A DNA stretch of 8,592 bases from the NCBI GenBank assembly GCA_017743605.1, contig JAGHYO010000087.1, positions 1 to 8,592 on the forward strand. The letters are read 5' to 3'. Below are positions 7,252 through 8,592 of the stretch, one piece after another. Origin of the DNA: Thermoflexus sp. Lineage in GTDB: Bacteria > Chloroflexota > Anaerolineae > Thermoflexales > Thermoflexaceae. Each line of letters begins with the position of its first letter. Position 1 is the stretch's first letter. The position numbers and the translations under genes are program-made. Below the pieces are notes generated by a model. It saw only the letters and a list, made by a program, of their open reading frames with translations. It searched no databases and had not been told where the DNA came from.

Positions 7252-7406
7252 GTAGAGGCAGCTTTCGTTGCGACCTCTTGTGGGTTCGGAGACATGAAGT
7301 TCGGGGCTGAAGCCCCTCCTACAAAAATCCATCTCTGTAGGAGCGGCTTCAGCCGCGACTCATCGGGGGATCAAAGATAGGGGGTCGGGGCGAAAGCCCC
7401 TCCTAC
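7252..7406. repeat. Cluster of REP-like short palindromes
   Basis: Three clear copies share a GTAGGA/TCCTAC edge next to a short GC palindrome: GGGGCTGAAGCCCC plus TCCTAC (7303-7322), GTAGGA plus GCGGCTTCAGCCGC (7337-7356), and GGGGCGAAAGCCCC plus TCCTAC (7387-7406). The first two face each other across 14 bp, as in REP doublets; the third has the orientation of the first. A worn fourth copy (GTAGAGGCAGCTTTCG) starts at 7252. No transposase is present, so they would be non-autonomous. The third copy contains the stop codon of the threonine synthase remnant. Confidence 0.75.
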
Positions 7407-8544
7407 CATGCGGCGTGGAGGCGTTTCGGCGCTTCCGGGATCGCGGCGGAGATCCGTGGGGCTTCGCCGGTGGCCCGGATGGCGCTAGGAGCGTCTTTCA
7501 GGCTGTTGCCGGTCGCTATCATCACTACTTCCTCCTCCCCCACCATCCCCTCCCGGACGGCTTTCTTTAGCCCAGCGAAGGCGGCGGCCGCCGAGGGCAC
7601 CGCGAACACCCAAACCTCCCGGCCAAAGGTCTGCATTGCTTGCGGGATCTCCTCATCCTGAGCGGTGAGGAAGGCCCCGCCGGTCTCCCGAACCGCCCGC
7701 AGGGCGAAGCGGGCGTCCCGAGGACGGCGGACGGCGATGCTATCCGCGATGGTCTGAGCACGCTCCGAGCGGGCATCTGTGTCGCCCCGCGCCCACGCGG
7801 GGGCCAGGGCCGCCGCGCCCTCGGCCTGCACGCCCATCCGGACGGGGAGGCGATCGATCCAGCCCAGGGCGGCCAGATCCCGAAAGCCCTTCCAGATCCC
7901 GCTTAGGATGTTGCCGTCCCCCACCGCCATGAACGCCCGGTCCGGCGCCCGACCGCCCAGCTGATCCCAGAGCTCGTAGGCCGCGGTCTTCTTGCCCTTG
8001 CGGGTGAACGGGTTGTAGGCGGTGTGACGGCAATACCAGCCGAAAGCCTCTGCCACGACGGCGAGGTCGAAGGCCTTATCGCACGTCCCCTCCACCAGGT
8101 AAACCCGCGCGCTGTAGATTAAGAGCTGCGCGATCTGGGCCGGAGGGGCGGTGTGGGGGACGAGGATGACGGCCAGGAGGCCGAGGACCGCTGTCGCGTT
8201 CCCCGAAGAGGCGGTGGTAACCACGGAAGCGCCTTCCGCCAGGGCTTTCAGGACCACCACGGCGCTGGCCCGATCCTTGAAGGAGGCTGTCGGGTTGCGG
8301 CCGTCGTCTTTCACGTAGACCGCTCGCAGGCCCAGCTGCCGCGCCGTCCGCTCTGCGCGATAGAGGGGGTCCACCCTACGTTCTACAAGGGCCCCGCCCC
8401 CTCCCCGCGCGCTAGGGTCTCGGGCCGCAAGGGGAGCAACGTCGCGTAGCGCCAGATCGAGCGGGCCGGATGCGCCCGCAGCTGCTCCAGATCCAGGGCC
8501 GCTCGCAACCAGTCGTAGTCATGGAGCACGTTAAGGGTCCCGTT
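7403..8544 (-). pseudogene. thrC: Threonine synthase, truncated and disrupted
   Basis: Threonine synthase is a cytoplasmic fold-type II PLP enzyme converting O-phosphohomoserine to threonine. Recognisable parts are TLNVLHDYDWLRAALD, SIWRYATLLPL, GWTPLYRAER across a frame change, YVKDDGRNPTASFKDRAS with the PLP lysine at 8276-8278, TASSGNA, VILVPHTAPPAQ, VGDGNILSGIWKGFRD, IGVQAEG-like MGVQAEGAAAL and TGNSLKDA. Defects are visible. TAG at 8383-8385 stands where Gln would be expected. A C is missing in the run at 8365-8369, splitting GWT from PLY. About seven residues are missing between SGNA and VILVP (8173-8197). The usual N-terminal zinc-ribbon part is absent, with TGA in frame at 8587-8589. 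Several conserved residues are changed (FAVPSAAAA for FAEPAGAAA). The longest open piece, 7403-8374 from a GTG, is 323 aa and would be inactive or weak. The family call is firm. Confidence 0.85.
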
Positions 8545-8564
8545 CTGCAGCGCATCATCATTTA

Positions 8565-8585
8565 TTTCACCCGTCTGGGGTGAAA
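8565..8585. repeat. 8-bp inverted repeat at the thrC remnant's 5' edge
   Basis: TTTCACCC, loop GTCTG, GGGTGAAA. It lies where the N-terminal coding part of threonine synthase should be, 21 bp before recognisable sequence resumes. It might mark the joint of a deletion or insertion, but the window ends seven bases later, so its extent is unknown. Confidence 0.4.
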
Positions 8586-8592
8586 CTCATGA

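Noticed and set aside
7110..7310. 66-aa plus-strand ORF downstream of the promoter-like sequence
   Set aside because: TTG start, no ribosome binding site, and it runs through a hairpin and repeats.
7252..7406. CRISPR array
   Set aside because: Repeats are about 20 bp, palindromic, in both orientations and irregularly spaced, without spacers of constant length.
62..8374. Programmed frameshifting as explanation for the broken genes
   Set aside because: Several shifts in mixed directions, a nonsense codon, missing residues and lost start or N-terminal parts fit decay or error better than recoding.

Overview
The window is about 8.6 kb of GC-rich bacterial DNA, and every gene I can support lies on the minus strand. 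Gene content (K+-independent membrane pyrophosphatase, nucleotide-sugar reductase plus GT2 glycosyltransferase, a HEYAH-type membrane or lipoprotein peptidase) and short GTAGGAGC..GC-type repeats suggest a thermophilic or environmental Chloroflexota-like bacterium. That placement is an inference from family resemblance only.

Layout in the direction of transcription, right to left. (1) 8544-7403: a decayed threonine synthase (thrC) lacking its N-terminal part, with an in-frame stop, a frameshift and an apparent internal deletion. Its last codon runs into a short repeat. (2) 7402-6699: a non-coding or poorly coding stretch with a cluster of REP-like palindromes, a 12-bp hairpin, a strong ribosome binding site in front of a doubtful 92-aa ORF, a promoter-like sequence on the plus strand, and a good sigma70-type promoter for the next gene. 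(3) 6698-4386: an intact membrane-bound proton-pumping pyrophosphatase (hppA), followed by a hairpin. (4) 4252-2460: a dTDP-4-dehydrorhamnose reductase-like gene overlapping a GT2 glycosyltransferase by ATGA, a small polysaccharide unit. (5) 2406 to about 1085: a predicted membrane-anchored zinc peptidase, whose frame runs on into the next gene without its own stop. (6) about 1078-62: a threonine dehydratase-like PLP enzyme broken across three reading-frame changes.

The central genes are intact and look functional: a cation pump energised by pyrophosphate, and envelope glycan and surface protein functions. The genes at the two ends are both fold-type II PLP enzymes acting at threonine (its synthesis and its deamination), and both are disrupted while about 5.4 kb between them is clean. 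This paired decay is the most notable observation. I do not see a CRISPR array, phage, transposase, tRNA, rRNA or toxin-antitoxin system, and I cannot support a new multi-gene system here.
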